Below are positions 1-8,264 of a DNA stretch of 64,000 nt, in pieces. Below the pieces are notes generated by a model. The model did not search any database. It was not told the origin of the DNA and was given only the letters and a program-made list of their open reading frames with translations. The translations under genes were made by a program, and so were the position numbers. Every line of letters begins with the position of its first letter. Positions within the stretch are counted from its first letter, which is position 1. The stretch is from JAHFDS01 sp964593795 (GTDB taxonomy: Bacteria > Myxococcota_A > Polyangia > JAHFDS01): positions 1 through 64,000 of the forward strand of contig CAZQJC010000259.1 in the NCBI GenBank assembly GCA_964593795.1, read 5' to 3'.

Positions 1-80
1 TCGGGCTTCAGGCCTCGGGCTTCAGGCTCCGGATCCGGGTCAGAGACCCGAAGCCTGAAGCCTGGAGCCTGAAGCCTCTT
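1..80. repeat. Nested inverted repeat downstream of the phosphoesterase gene
   Basis: Two direct copies of GGGCTTCAGGC (about 3-13 and 17-27) face two inverted copies, GCCTGAAGCC, at about 53-62 and 67-76. The arms CTTCAGGCTCC (20-30) and GGAGCCTGAAG (64-74) pair perfectly, and an inner CGGGTC/GACCCG hairpin (36-41/45-50) closes on AGA. It lies about 55 nt past the stop of the minus-strand phosphoesterase gene, so a terminator-like or REP-like role is possible. There is no T-run. The left neighbour is outside the window. Confidence 0.7.
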
Positions 81-135
81 CGCATGACAGCTCGCAAGTC
101 CGCGTTGCAGCACACGGTTCAACATGATCGGTGCT

Positions 136-1656
136 CTAGGCGACCTTGACGGCCTTGATGGGCGCCAGGGCCGCGCAGAGGACGCGCTTGGCCGAGGCAT
201 ACGGGGCGGCGACGCCGTTTCGCCACTGGCGCAGCTCGGCCAGCACGCCCTCGGCGTCGCGCCGGATGCACAGGTGCGTGAAGGCGTGCTCCGGTCCGGG
301 CCGATCGGCCGGCACCCAGGTGCCCGTGTTGAAGTACCACCCGCCGTCGGGCAGCTCGTGCGCGCCGGGGTCGTGCGAGTGTCCGAACACCACGAGCGGC
401 GTGTCCACGATCTTCCGGATCCGCGCCGGGACCGTGCGCATCTGGATCTCCGAGTCGAGCATGCGCAGCTTGGCGAGTTGGCGGTCGGTCAGCCAGAACA
501 CCGCCAGCACCGCCGCGCTCGCGACGCCCTTGGCGATGCCCCCGGGCGCCCAGACCAGCGCAGCGGCCATCAGGCTCGCGCAGAGCACCGCCACGGCGAA
601 GCGGTCGAGGAAGAACGTGTTGAGCAGGCGCCACACCGACCGCAGCACCGACTGTCGCCGGAGGCCGTCGAGCGCGATCAGCGTCTCCTCGCGCATGCGC
701 AGCCGCGTCGCCATCGCGCGCAGCCGCTCGAGGTGCAGGCGCTTGCGCACGTGGTCCACGACCTCGCGCCTGAGCGAGCGCCACACGCCGAACAGGCGCG
801 ACAGCATCAGGATGTACATGTAGGCGAGCCGCGTGACGCCGCGCGCGCCGATCCGTCCCGCGACGCGGAAGTACTCGGTCCAGTGCCAGTACTCCTGCCC
901 GTGCGGGTCGAACATGGGGAACAGGTTGCACACGTAGCGCTGCCCCGCGTGCGCGATCGACAGGAGGATGCTGTCCTTCTGCTGCGATCCGGCCTCGGCC
1001 GGCTGCACGGGCGCGAGCACGTAGTCGAACGAGCAGTACTCGTCGTACTGGTGCCCGTGCTCGATGTAGCAGAGGCCTTCCTGGAAGTAGAACCACGGAT
1101 GGAACTGCACCGCGGCGCCGAGCCTCTCCGCGTCCGCGGGCTGCCCCACGCCGTCGACGATCAGCTTCCGGAAGGCCTGCTGGACGCCGTCCCAGTGGAA
1201 CTCGACGTCGTGGTTGCCGAGCACGACGTGCAGCTCGTGCCCCGCCGCGATCCAGGCCGACAGGCGCTGGAAGATCGACGCGTGCCGCCTGGCGACGCTC
1301 TCGATCTTGCGCACGGCGGCCAGCGCGTGCGTGCCGACGCCGAACTGCCGCTCGTCCTCGTCCGATCCGTCGCCGTCCGTGGGGAACAGGCACACCGACA
1401 GGAAGTCGACCATGTCGCCGTTGACGATGAGGCGCCACGGGCGGCCGTCCTGGCGGTTCCACGTGTGGTGCTCGAGGAACGCCTCGAGCTCGCGCTCGAG
1501 CTTCACCACGTGACGGAGCCACGACACCGGGTTTTCGCCCTCGGCCGAGAACGGCTTGAGGTCTTCGCCGAGGTGCAGGTCGGAGATCACGAGCAGGTTG
1601 GGCTCGAGCATCCCAGGATTGGTCGGACCGATGAGGTCTACACCGTCGAATGCCAT
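136..1656 (-). CDS. Calcineurin-like metallophosphoesterase with C-terminal membrane segments
   Basis: A 506-residue protein of the calcineurin-like (binuclear metal) phosphoesterase superfamily. The metal-site motifs appear in the expected order: SDLHLG at residues 25-30, VNGDMVDF at about 78-85, GNHD at 147-150, a His in YIEHGHQ near 205, and GHSHD near 425. Between the last two motifs is an insertion with a charged stretch and one or two hydrophobic segments at about 345-385, so the protein is probably membrane-attached. The substrate cannot be read from sequence; UDP-diacylglucosamine pyrophosphatase-like and nucleotide phosphatase members share these motifs. It is transcribed alone, divergently from the EtfD-like gene. 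The stop is TAG. Confidence 0.85.
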   Translation of the reverse strand: MAFDGVDLIGPTNPGMLEPNLLVISDLHLGEDLKPFSAEGENPVSWLRHVVKLERELEAFLEHHTWNRQDGRPWRLIVNGDMVDFLSVCLFPTDGDGSDEDERQFGVGTHALAAVRKIESVARRHASIFQRLSAWIAAGHELHVVLGNHDVEFHWDGVQQAFRKLIVDGVGQPADAERLGAAVQFHPWFYFQEGLCYIEHGHQYDEYCSFDYVLAPVQPAEAGSQQKDSILLSIAHAGQRYVCNLFPMFDPHGQEYWHWTEYFRVAGRIGARGVTRLAYMYILMLSRLFGVWRSLRREVVDHVRKRLHLERLRAMATRLRMREETLIALDGLRRQSVLRSVWRLLNTFFLDRFAVAVLCASLMAAALVWAPGGIAKGVASAAVLAVFWLTDRQLAKLRMLDSEIQMRTVPARIRKIVDTPLVVFGHSHDPGAHELPDGGWYFNTGTWVPADRPGPEHAFTHLCIRRDAEGVLAELRQWRNGVAAPYASAKRVLCAALAPIKAVKVA

Positions 1657-1989
1657 AGTCTACCCACTGCAAATCATTCGTTGTTTTCTGCCTAGCACTG
1701 TTCAGGCTCTCGAACCGCAAGCCTGATGTCCGGTGCCACGTCGCTTATGCAGGTGCGTCGATCTCTACGCACCAAGTTACGCGCCGCCGTTGAAAGCGGC
1801 AAGCGGAATCTTGTCAACGAATTGTAAATTCTGGTGATCTCGGCCGCGACATTGGTGCCACGTCCCCTACGCAGGGGTGGCACATCCAGGTGGCACATTG
1901 CGGATGGATCCTACGACGCACCGCATTGACTCGCCGCGGCGTGAGCCCCCTCCCAACACGGCTGGGAGTCGTGCTATCAACGCGGCACG
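1657..1989. promoter_or_regulatory. Divergent intergenic region with a 24-bp imperfect direct repeat
   Basis: This 333-base gap separates two divergent genes and holds no convincing ORF. An imperfect direct repeat starting GGTGCCACGTC lies at 1732-1755 and 1854-1877 (GCAGGTG against GCAGGGG at the ends). It is followed by two further GTGGCACAT units at about 1877-1900. The DNA between the repeats is the least GC-rich of the area (around 1805-1832). It includes TTGACA on the minus strand (1812-1817), a perfect -35 for the phosphoesterase gene, but the matching -10 is poor. The repeats could be binding sites for a regulator of either gene. Confidence 0.4.
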
Positions 1990-4119
1990 ATGAAGCAGAT
2001 CGCCTTTGTTCTCGTGTTCATCGCCGCACACGCGCTGTTCGCCTGGACCCTGATGCGACGCATCCGGATCCTCAAGCGATGCAAGCCCGAGGACCGCCTG
2101 GATCACATGGGCGACCGCGTCATGAGCATCGTCCGGTTCTTCCTCGGGCAGGGAAAGGTCGTCGAGCGGGTCGCCTACCAGCGCAAGCCGGGCGTCACGT
2201 CCTTCCACCACATCTGGATCTTCTGGGGCTTCCTCATCATCTCGGTCGGCACGATCGAGATCTTCTTCACGGGCATCTCGGGCGGCCGCATCGACCTGTC
2301 GTTCATCGGCGCCACGCCCTACCGCTTCCTCAAGCTGACGATCGACGCCTTCAACGTCGTCGTGCTCACGGCCATCTGCTTCGCGTTCGTGCGACGAATC
2401 GTCATCAAGCCGCGCCTGATCCCGCTGTCGCCCGACGCCGCGCTCATCCTCGGCGGCATCGGGGGCCTGATGATCACGCACTACGGCTTCCACGCCTTCC
2501 ACTTCGTCGCCTCGGGTCAGACCGAGGCGTGGGCGGTCGACTCGCCGCTCGCGATCTCCGCGCATCTCGCCCGCGTGTTCCAGAACGTGCCCGCCGGGAC
2601 GGCGCACCTCGTCTCCGAGGTCAACTGGTGGGGACACGTCCTCATCCTGCTGACGTTCCTCAACTACCTGCCGTACTCGAAGCACGTCCACATCATCACG
2701 TCGGGTCCGAACATCTTCACGCGCCGCCTCGGACAGCGCGGGATCCTGCCGAAGATGAACATCGCCGAGGCCGAGGACATCGAGAAGATCGGCATCGTCG
2801 GCGGCTACAAGGACTTCACGTGGAAGTCCATGCTCGACAACTTCTCCTGCACCGAGTGCGGGCGCTGCTCGAACTTCTGCCCCGCGTTCAACACGGGCAA
2901 GCCGCTCTCGCCGATGCACCTCGTGCACGACATCAAGCACGAGGCGCTCGAGCGCGGGCAGCTCGAGTCGACGCTCGAGGACGCCGAGAAGAAGGGCTCG
3001 ACCGACCTCGTGGCCAAGATCAAGAAGCAGCTCGACGAGATGGAGCCGCTCATCGGCGGCCGCATCAAGGAAGAGACGCTGTGGGCGTGCACGACCTGCG
3101 GCGCCTGCCAGGAGGTCTGCCCGGTCTTCATCGAGCACCCCGAGAAGATCATGCTCATGCGGCAGAACCTGGTGATGCTGCAGGAGGCGGTGCCGACCGA
3201 CCTCGCGCGCACCTTCAAGAACATGGAGCGCAACTCCAACCCGTGGGGCCTCGCGCCCGACAAGCGCATGGACTGGATGGAGATGGTCGAGGGCGGCGTG
3301 CCCACGATCGAGGAGAAGCCGGACGCGGAGTACCTGCTCTGGGTCGGGTGCGCGGGCGCGCTCGACGACCGCATCAAGAAGAGCACGGTGTCCCTGGTCG
3401 AGGTGCTCAAGGAGGGCGGCGTGAGCTTCGCCGTCCTCGGGGCCGAGGAGGGCTGCGTCGGCGACACCGCGCGCCGCGCCGGCAACGAGATGCTCTACGA
3501 GATGCAGGCCACGCAGAACATCGAGACGATGAACGGCTACAAGGTGAAGAAGGTCATCACCGCGTGCCCGCACTGCCTGCACACGATCAAGAACGAGTAC
3601 CCGCAGCTCGGTGGCAACTACGAGACCTTCCACCACACGCAGATCCTCAAGCAGCTCGTCGACAGCGGGAAGATCCAGGTCGACAAGCCCGCGGCGAAGT
3701 CGATGACGTTCCACGACCCGTGCTACCTCGGCCGCTGGAACGGCGAGTACGACGCGCCCCGCGAGCTGCTCGCCAAGGGTAGCGGCGAGGGCAGCGTGCG
3801 CGAGCTCGACCGGTCCAGGCAGCACAGCTTCTGCTGCGGCGGCGGCGGCGGGCGCATGTGGCAGGAGGAGCACATCGGCGACCGCGTGAACCGCGATCGC
3901 ATCAAGGAGGTCATCGCGTCGGGGGCCGAGGCCGTCGGCGTCGCGTGCCCGTTCTGCACGGTGATGCTCGAGGACGGGGTCAAGGACCTCGGCGCCGAGG
4001 AGAAGGTGCAGGTCGTCGACGTCGCGCAGGTGATCGCGAGGTCGATGCGCAGGAAGCCCAAGGCGGACGAGGCCAAGCCCGCCGAGCCTTCGCCGCCGGC
4101 GTCCGAGCCCGCGAGCTGA
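1990..4119 (+). CDS. EtfD-like membrane Fe-S oxidoreductase (ETF:quinone type)
   Basis: A 709-residue membrane iron-sulfur protein. The N-terminal 240 or so residues hold about five hydrophobic segments like the heme-binding NarI/gamma-subunit fold. Two 4Fe-4S motifs follow: CTECGRCSNFCP near residue 287 and CTTCGACQEVCP near 367. Then come two cysteine-rich CCG-type domains (VGCAG near 453, ACPHC near 526, CCGGGGGRMW near 614) as in HdrD/GlpC. This architecture matches the EtfD family, which passes electrons from electron-transferring flavoprotein to menaquinone during acyl-CoA oxidation. No etfAB lies in the window, but an acyl-CoA dehydrogenase is at 46.3 kb. The C-terminal 25 residues are Pro/Ala/Lys-rich. 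HdrD-like lactate or glycerol-3-phosphate enzymes are the alternative. Confidence 0.85.
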   Translation: MKQIAFVLVFIAAHALFAWTLMRRIRILKRCKPEDRLDHMGDRVMSIVRFFLGQGKVVERVAYQRKPGVTSFHHIWIFWGFLIISVGTIEIFFTGISGGRIDLSFIGATPYRFLKLTIDAFNVVVLTAICFAFVRRIVIKPRLIPLSPDAALILGGIGGLMITHYGFHAFHFVASGQTEAWAVDSPLAISAHLARVFQNVPAGTAHLVSEVNWWGHVLILLTFLNYLPYSKHVHIITSGPNIFTRRLGQRGILPKMNIAEAEDIEKIGIVGGYKDFTWKSMLDNFSCTECGRCSNFCPAFNTGKPLSPMHLVHDIKHEALERGQLESTLEDAEKKGSTDLVAKIKKQLDEMEPLIGGRIKEETLWACTTCGACQEVCPVFIEHPEKIMLMRQNLVMLQEAVPTDLARTFKNMERNSNPWGLAPDKRMDWMEMVEGGVPTIEEKPDAEYLLWVGCAGALDDRIKKSTVSLVEVLKEGGVSFAVLGAEEGCVGDTARRAGNEMLYEMQATQNIETMNGYKVKKVITACPHCLHTIKNEYPQLGGNYETFHHTQILKQLVDSGKIQVDKPAAKSMTFHDPCYLGRWNGEYDAPRELLAKGSGEGSVRELDRSRQHSFCCGGGGGRMWQEEHIGDRVNRDRIKEVIASGAEAVGVACPFCTVMLEDGVKDLGAEEKVQVVDVAQVIARSMRRKPKADEAKPAEPSPPASEPAS

Positions 4120-4192
4120 AGCCGCGGCGGTCCCCCGGGCCTCCGATCCGCTGGGTAGCTCCCACCGCGTTGCCGTCGCGCTACCATGAAGC

Positions 4193-4333
4193 ATGGCCGT
4201 CAGCGACCGGGATCGCGAGTACATGCGACGGATCGGCGAGCAGGAGGCTGCGGCGCGGTCGGAGAGGCTGGCCGAGCATCTCGCGCTCGATCTCGGGGAG
4301 CGCCTCGGGCGCAGCTTCGCGCTGGCGGCCTGA
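4193..4333 (+). CDS. Small charged protein, 46 residues
   Basis: The frame opens at ATG and ends at TGA, encoding a protein that begins MAVSDRDREYMRRIGEQEAA and ends SFALAA. It is rich in Arg and Glu and is predicted to be one or two amphipathic helices. The composition is protein-like, with strong third-position G/C and no repeats. It lies 73 nt after the EtfD-like gene on the same strand, so it could be co-transcribed. An in-phase competing ATG at 4186 belongs to another frame. I recall similar short proteins starting with S-x-R-D-R-x-Y-M-R-R-I-G in myxobacterial genomes, but I cannot confirm that here. Function unknown. Confidence 0.5.
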   Translation: MAVSDRDREYMRRIGEQEAAARSERLAEHLALDLGERLGRSFALAA

Positions 4334-4440
4334 TCGCGAATCGATCGGCAACATCGACCTTCGTTACGGCCAGTCGATGTCGTGGCGCAACAGCGGCTCG
4401 AGCACGCTGCGCCTCACGCCGTAGCGTCCACATCGCGGAG

Positions 4441-4589
4441 AAGAGAACGCCAGGGCCGCCAGGCACGCCAGCCCTACGGCTTTGGGCTGCCGCGGCGAGG
4501 CGCCGGCGGACGTTCATGGGCGAGCGTCGCCGTTGCGCAGCGTCCGCCACCGGCCGGTCTGGCAGCCCTCGCGGCCCTGGCGTTCTCTT
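4441..4589. repeat. 149-bp imperfect palindrome with 19-bp perfect arms
   Basis: AAGAGAACGCCAGGGCCGC at 4441-4459 is the exact reverse complement of 4571-4589. A second nested pair, GGCGGACG (4505-4512) and CGTCCGCC (4541-4548), sits inside, so the whole stretch can fold into one long hairpin. It lies between the convergent EtfD/small-ORF unit and the STAS gene. The rest of the gap (4334-4611) shows nothing else recognisable. It may act as a bidirectional terminator or be a non-autonomous palindromic element. Confidence 0.75.
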
Positions 4590-4611
4590 GATCCGAGGCG
4601 GCCGCTCGAAA

Positions 4612-5148
4612 TCAGCCGACGCGCGAGGCGGCCTGGTCGAGCTCGAGGAACAGGAAGTACTGCCCGGGGATCTCGTCGCACGCCATCTGCGCCTTGCACT
4701 CGGGGCAGGGCAGCTTTGGCGCGGACAGCGCGCGCAGGAGGTCGCCGTGCACGGCCACGTCGATCATCATCGGCCCTTCGTGGCCACACTTGCCGCACGA
4801 GTAGGGCGCCTCGAAGGACGCGATGCGGGCGCCCGCGCTCATCTCGCGCACCATGTTCATCTGCGGCACGAGCACGGCGGAGACGTGGGCGAGCGTGACC
4901 TCGGCGCGGCGCCCGAGCAGGGTCCGCAGCGCCCGCACCCACTCGCGCACGCCGAGCGAGTTGATGAACGTGACGCCGCCGAGGTCGATCACCACCTCGC
5001 GCGTCGGGATCTGCGCGACCGCCGACAGCGCGCCGGCCGTCTCGTCGATGCGCCCCGCGAGCGCCACCAGCGTGCGCGGACCCTGCGGCACCACCGAGAC
5101 GGCGAGCCGGCGATCGGTGGGCGACGACGGGCGCGAGGACATGCTCAT
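4612..5148 (-). CDS. STAS-domain protein with C-terminal zinc ribbon
   Basis: A 178-residue protein. Residues about 12-105 read as a STAS domain (anti-anti-sigma SpoIIAA type): VVIDLGGVTFINSLGVREWV holds the strand-loop-helix with the phosphorylatable Ser after INS. The last 65 residues contain CGKCG and CPEC, a likely zinc ribbon. Its ATG overlaps the stop of the upstream receiver-HATPase gene in an ATGA (5145-5148), so the two are translationally coupled and almost certainly work as a partner-switch pair, the upstream protein being the kinase or binding partner. The sigma factor or other output is not in the window. A second ATG two codons in is a possible alternative start. Confidence 0.85.
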   Translation of the reverse strand: MSMSSRPSSPTDRRLAVSVVPQGPRTLVALAGRIDETAGALSAVAQIPTREVVIDLGGVTFINSLGVREWVRALRTLLGRRAEVTLAHVSAVLVPQMNMVREMSAGARIASFEAPYSCGKCGHEGPMMIDVAVHGDLLRALSAPKLPCPECKAQMACDEIPGQYFLFLELDQAASRVG

Positions 5149-6149
5149 CTCTCCACGAAGATGTTGAACGAGCTCGGCGTCTGCGCGAGGTCCTGCGGCG
5201 ACACGCGCAGGTCGATGAGGCCGATCACTTGCGTGCGCTGGTTCGGGTGGATGTTGAAGACGAGGTGGTGGCAGGAGTCGTAGACGAGGCCGACGCCGAT
5301 GCCCGCGCCGCCGCCGTGCATGATCACCTTGTTGACGTCGCGCGAGACGCCCTTGGCCAGGCACGCGAGGATGGTCGAGCGCGACAGCGAGCCCCACTGG
5401 TCCGTCACCTCGATCGCGAGGTAGCGCGCGTCGCACGCGTAGCGCAGCCAGATCTCCTCGCGCCCCGACAGCGACCGCACCGTGTCGCGCCTCTCGTCGC
5501 GCCGCGTCGCCGTCCCCGCCGCGTCGATGGGCGCGTTGAAGATGGCGTTCGTCATGAGCTCGTCCGCCACCAGCGCCGCCATCTGCGCGGCGCGAGAGCC
5601 GATGCCGAGCCCCTTGACCGTGGCGGTCAGCTCGTCGACGAGGTCGGCTCGCTCATCGCTCCGCGTGACCTTGCGCGCGACCACGGGGACACCCCAGGTC
5701 ATGTACTTCTCGATGCCGAAGATGTCGTGGCGCAGGACCTTGAGCGCGGTGACGGTCAGCTCTTCGGCGAGCGTCGGCATCGCGCGCCCGAGCAGGTTCG
5801 TGATGGCGCCCGCGCGCAAGAGGCGAGGAAGGTCGGGCAGGCTGCCCGGAGAGGCCAGCACGAGGCAGGCGCCCACTCCGAGCCGGTCCGCCTCGGTCAG
5901 GAGGCCCACTCCCTCGGGGCCTTGCAGGAGCTCCTGATCGATCACGAGCAGGGCGGGGACGTGGACGCCACAGAGCGCGGCCGCCTCCTCCACGCCCTCG
6001 GCGATGTCGAGCGTGTGCAGCGTCGCGCCGAGGATGCGCTGGATCTGGCGCTGCACGCGTCGGTCACGACAGACCACGAGGATCCGCCCCGGCGCGTGCA
6101 GACCAGGAGCATCCGGCTGATCGGCCGGCGCGTTACAGAGGGACTGCAC
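5145..6149 (-). CDS. Receiver-like domain fused to an anti-sigma-type HATPase
   Basis: A 334-residue protein. Residues about 21-140 look like a response-regulator receiver: a hydrophobic first strand (GRILVVCRD) and a phospho-acceptor candidate D71 in LLVIDQ. The C-terminal half is a GHKL ATPase of the SpoIIAB/RsbW type, with the N-box DELMTNAIFNAP at 196-207 and a glycine lid (GGAGIGVG) near 280. No dimerisation/His-phosphotransfer helix is seen, so it is probably a Ser kinase or binding partner of the STAS protein encoded just downstream rather than a histidine kinase. The GTG at 6149 is chosen because no ATG precedes the conserved region. It is divergent from the kinase genes at 6222. Confidence 0.8.
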   Translation of the reverse strand: MQSLCNAPADQPDAPGLHAPGRILVVCRDRRVQRQIQRILGATLHTLDIAEGVEEAAALCGVHVPALLVIDQELLQGPEGVGLLTEADRLGVGACLVLASPGSLPDLPRLLRAGAITNLLGRAMPTLAEELTVTALKVLRHDIFGIEKYMTWGVPVVARKVTRSDERADLVDELTATVKGLGIGSRAAQMAALVADELMTNAIFNAPIDAAGTATRRDERRDTVRSLSGREEIWLRYACDARYLAIEVTDQWGSLSRSTILACLAKGVSRDVNKVIMHGGGAGIGVGLVYDSCHHLVFNIHPNQRTQVIGLIDLRVSPQDLAQTPSSFNIFVER

Positions 6150-6221
6150 GTTTTCTATCTTACCGTGTTTACACGATGTGACGCAAGGGCTGGCTCGGGG
6201 CGCGTGTAACATGCGTGCCGG

Positions 6222-8264
6222 ATGAGCGGTCCGGGGGACCTGGGGCTGCCGCCCCGCTACGAGGTGGTGCGCGAGCTCGGGCGTGGCGGGATGGCGACGG
6301 TCTACCTCGCGCGGGACCGCGAGTCCGGCAGCGAGGTGGCGCTCAAGGTGCTGCACCGCGGGCTGCGGGAGGACGCGCTCGTGGTGTCGCGCTTCAAGCG
6401 CGAGATGACGGCCGCCCGGCGGATCCGGCACCCCGCCGTCATCGCCATCTACGACCTCATCGACACGCCGGAGTGCCTCTGCCTCGTGCTCGAGCACCAC
6501 CCGGGGCGGGACTGCAAGCGCCTCCTGCGCGAGCGCGGCAAGCTGCCGGCCGAGGAGGTCCTCGCGATCGCGCGGCAGGTGCTGGGCGCGCTTTCGGCGG
6601 CGCACGCCGAGGGCATCGTCCACCGCGACGTCAAGCCGCACAACGTGCTCCTCGACGATCGCGGCGCGGTCAAGCTCGCGGACTTCGGCGTCGCGCGGGT
6701 CGACGACGCGCTCGGGCTCACGCGCCAGACGACCGTGGTGGGCACCCCGGAGTACATGGCGCCGGAGATGCTGTCGTCGCCGCTCGCGGACGGGCGGGCT
6801 GACCTGTACGGCCTCGGCGTCACGCTGTACGAGCTCGTGGCGGGCGTGTTGCCCTACCGCGCGGCGACGCCGATGGCGCTCTTCGAGCTGCACCAGCGGA
6901 CGGAGGTGCCCGACGTGGCGGCCGCCCTGCCGGGCGTGCCCCCGGCGCTGGCGCGCACGATCCGGCGCGCGATGGCCCGCGATCCCGAGGACCGCTTCCA
7001 GACCGCCGACGAGATGCTGCGCGCGCTCGAGGGCGGCGAGGTGCCGGCGCCGGCGGTCGCCTCGGGCGCGCTGGCGCCGCGGGCCTGCGCGTGCGGTGCG
7101 CCGCGGCTGCCGGGCGTCGCGGCTTGCCTCGAGTGTGGCGCGCAGATGCTCGCGCTGCGCAGCCGCCCGGGGGCGACGTGCTCCGTGTACGCGCTCATGA
7201 CGATGCAGACCGTGACGGACGTGCTCAAGAGCGGACGCGCGTTCCCCCTCGAGCAGGAGCGCGCCATGAACGAGGAGATCGAGGCCGCGGGCGGCCGCCT
7301 CAAGCGCGCCAAGGGCAAGCGCGACCTGCGGATCCAGACGGGCACGGCGCGGATCGCGGCGAATCTCGAGCGCGCCGATGCGGAGGCGCTGGCGGCGCGG
7401 CTGGTCGCGCGGGGCGTGCGCGCGGAGGTCCGGGCGTCCCTCCGGGAGGACCTCGGGCTGTTGTTCATCGGGGACCCGAAGGCTCGGACCCCCGTGCGCG
7501 TGCTGCAGGCGGCCGGGCCGTGGCTGGGGGTGGCCATGGCGCTCCTCCCCTTCCTGCTGCCGGCGATCCCCGGCGGTTCCCGGGCGGGCTTCGCCCTCGG
7601 CATCTTCGCCTGGAGCATCGTCTGGCTCGCCGGGCTGGTGGCGTTCGCGCGCCGGCCGCTCGCGGCGTTCGACGGCGCCGAGCCAGCGCGGGCGGAGCTC
7701 GGCTCGCTCGAGGACCGGGCACGCGCGGCGTTCTCGGCCATCCGCTCGCCGCGCCTTCGGAGCCTGGTGCGGCGCACGCTCGAGCGCGGGCTCCTGGTCC
7801 GCCGGCGCCTCGCGGAGCTGCGGCCCGACGACACCGCGGCGCTCGCCGAGGTCGATCAGCTCATCGGTGCGGCCCTCGACGCGGCCGCCCACGCGGCGAC
7901 GCTCGAGGCGCGGATCGCCGAGGCGGACCCGGACCGGCTGCTGCACGAGCTGCGAGCGCTCGAGGCCCGAATCGCGGGCGCGGCGACCGCGGACGCCGCG
8001 GCGTGGATCGCGCGGAAGGTGGAGATCGAGCGGACGCTCGCGGACCGCGACGAGGCCGAGGCCGCGGTGGTGGCCACGACCGGACGGCTCGTCGGGATCG
8101 CGGCCGAGCTGCGCGCCGCGGTCGAGCACCTGACCGTGGCCGACACGAGCACCGCGGGCGGGCGGGCGCGGCTCGATGCGGCGCTGGCCTGCCTGAGCGG
8201 TCCGCTGCAGCAGCTGCGGGGCCGCTTGACCGCTCCGCCGGACGGAGCGCCGAGCGGTGGCTGA
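6222..8264 (+). CDS. Hanks-type Ser/Thr protein kinase with zinc ribbon and membrane hairpin
   Basis: A 680-residue kinase. Residues 13-270 carry all catalytic motifs: GRGGMATVY P-loop, VALKVLH lysine, HRDVKPHN catalytic loop near 136, DFG, and an APE-like segment (YMAPEML). A treble-clef or zinc-ribbon motif follows (CACGAP...CLECGA, near 289-308). Next is a domain of about 100 residues, two hydrophobic segments at about 427-476, and a helical C-terminus rich in Ala, Arg and Glu that resembles a coiled coil. The catalytic domain is therefore cytoplasmic and the protein membrane-anchored. The next gene encodes a paralogue with the same layout and overlaps it by 8 nt, so they form one transcript. 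Confidence 0.93.
   Translation: MSGPGDLGLPPRYEVVRELGRGGMATVYLARDRESGSEVALKVLHRGLREDALVVSRFKREMTAARRIRHPAVIAIYDLIDTPECLCLVLEHHPGRDCKRLLRERGKLPAEEVLAIARQVLGALSAAHAEGIVHRDVKPHNVLLDDRGAVKLADFGVARVDDALGLTRQTTVVGTPEYMAPEMLSSPLADGRADLYGLGVTLYELVAGVLPYRAATPMALFELHQRTEVPDVAAALPGVPPALARTIRRAMARDPEDRFQTADEMLRALEGGEVPAPAVASGALAPRACACGAPRLPGVAACLECGAQMLALRSRPGATCSVYALMTMQTVTDVLKSGRAFPLEQERAMNEEIEAAGGRLKRAKGKRDLRIQTGTARIAANLERADAEALAARLVARGVRAEVRASLREDLGLLFIGDPKARTPVRVLQAAGPWLGVAMALLPFLLPAIPGGSRAGFALGIFAWSIVWLAGLVAFARRPLAAFDGAEPARAELGSLEDRARAAFSAIRSPRLRSLVRRTLERGLLVRRRLAELRPDDTAALAEVDQLIGAALDAAAHAATLEARIAEADPDRLLHELRALEARIAGAATADAAAWIARKVEIERTLADRDEAEAAVVATTGRLVGIAAELRAAVEHLTVADTSTAGGRARLDAALACLSGPLQQLRGRLTAPPDGAPSGG

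Noticed and set aside
1890..3782. Long open frame overlapping the EtfD-like gene in another frame
   Set aside because: It is Arg/His-rich nonsense with no motif, a shadow of the real gene caused by high GC.
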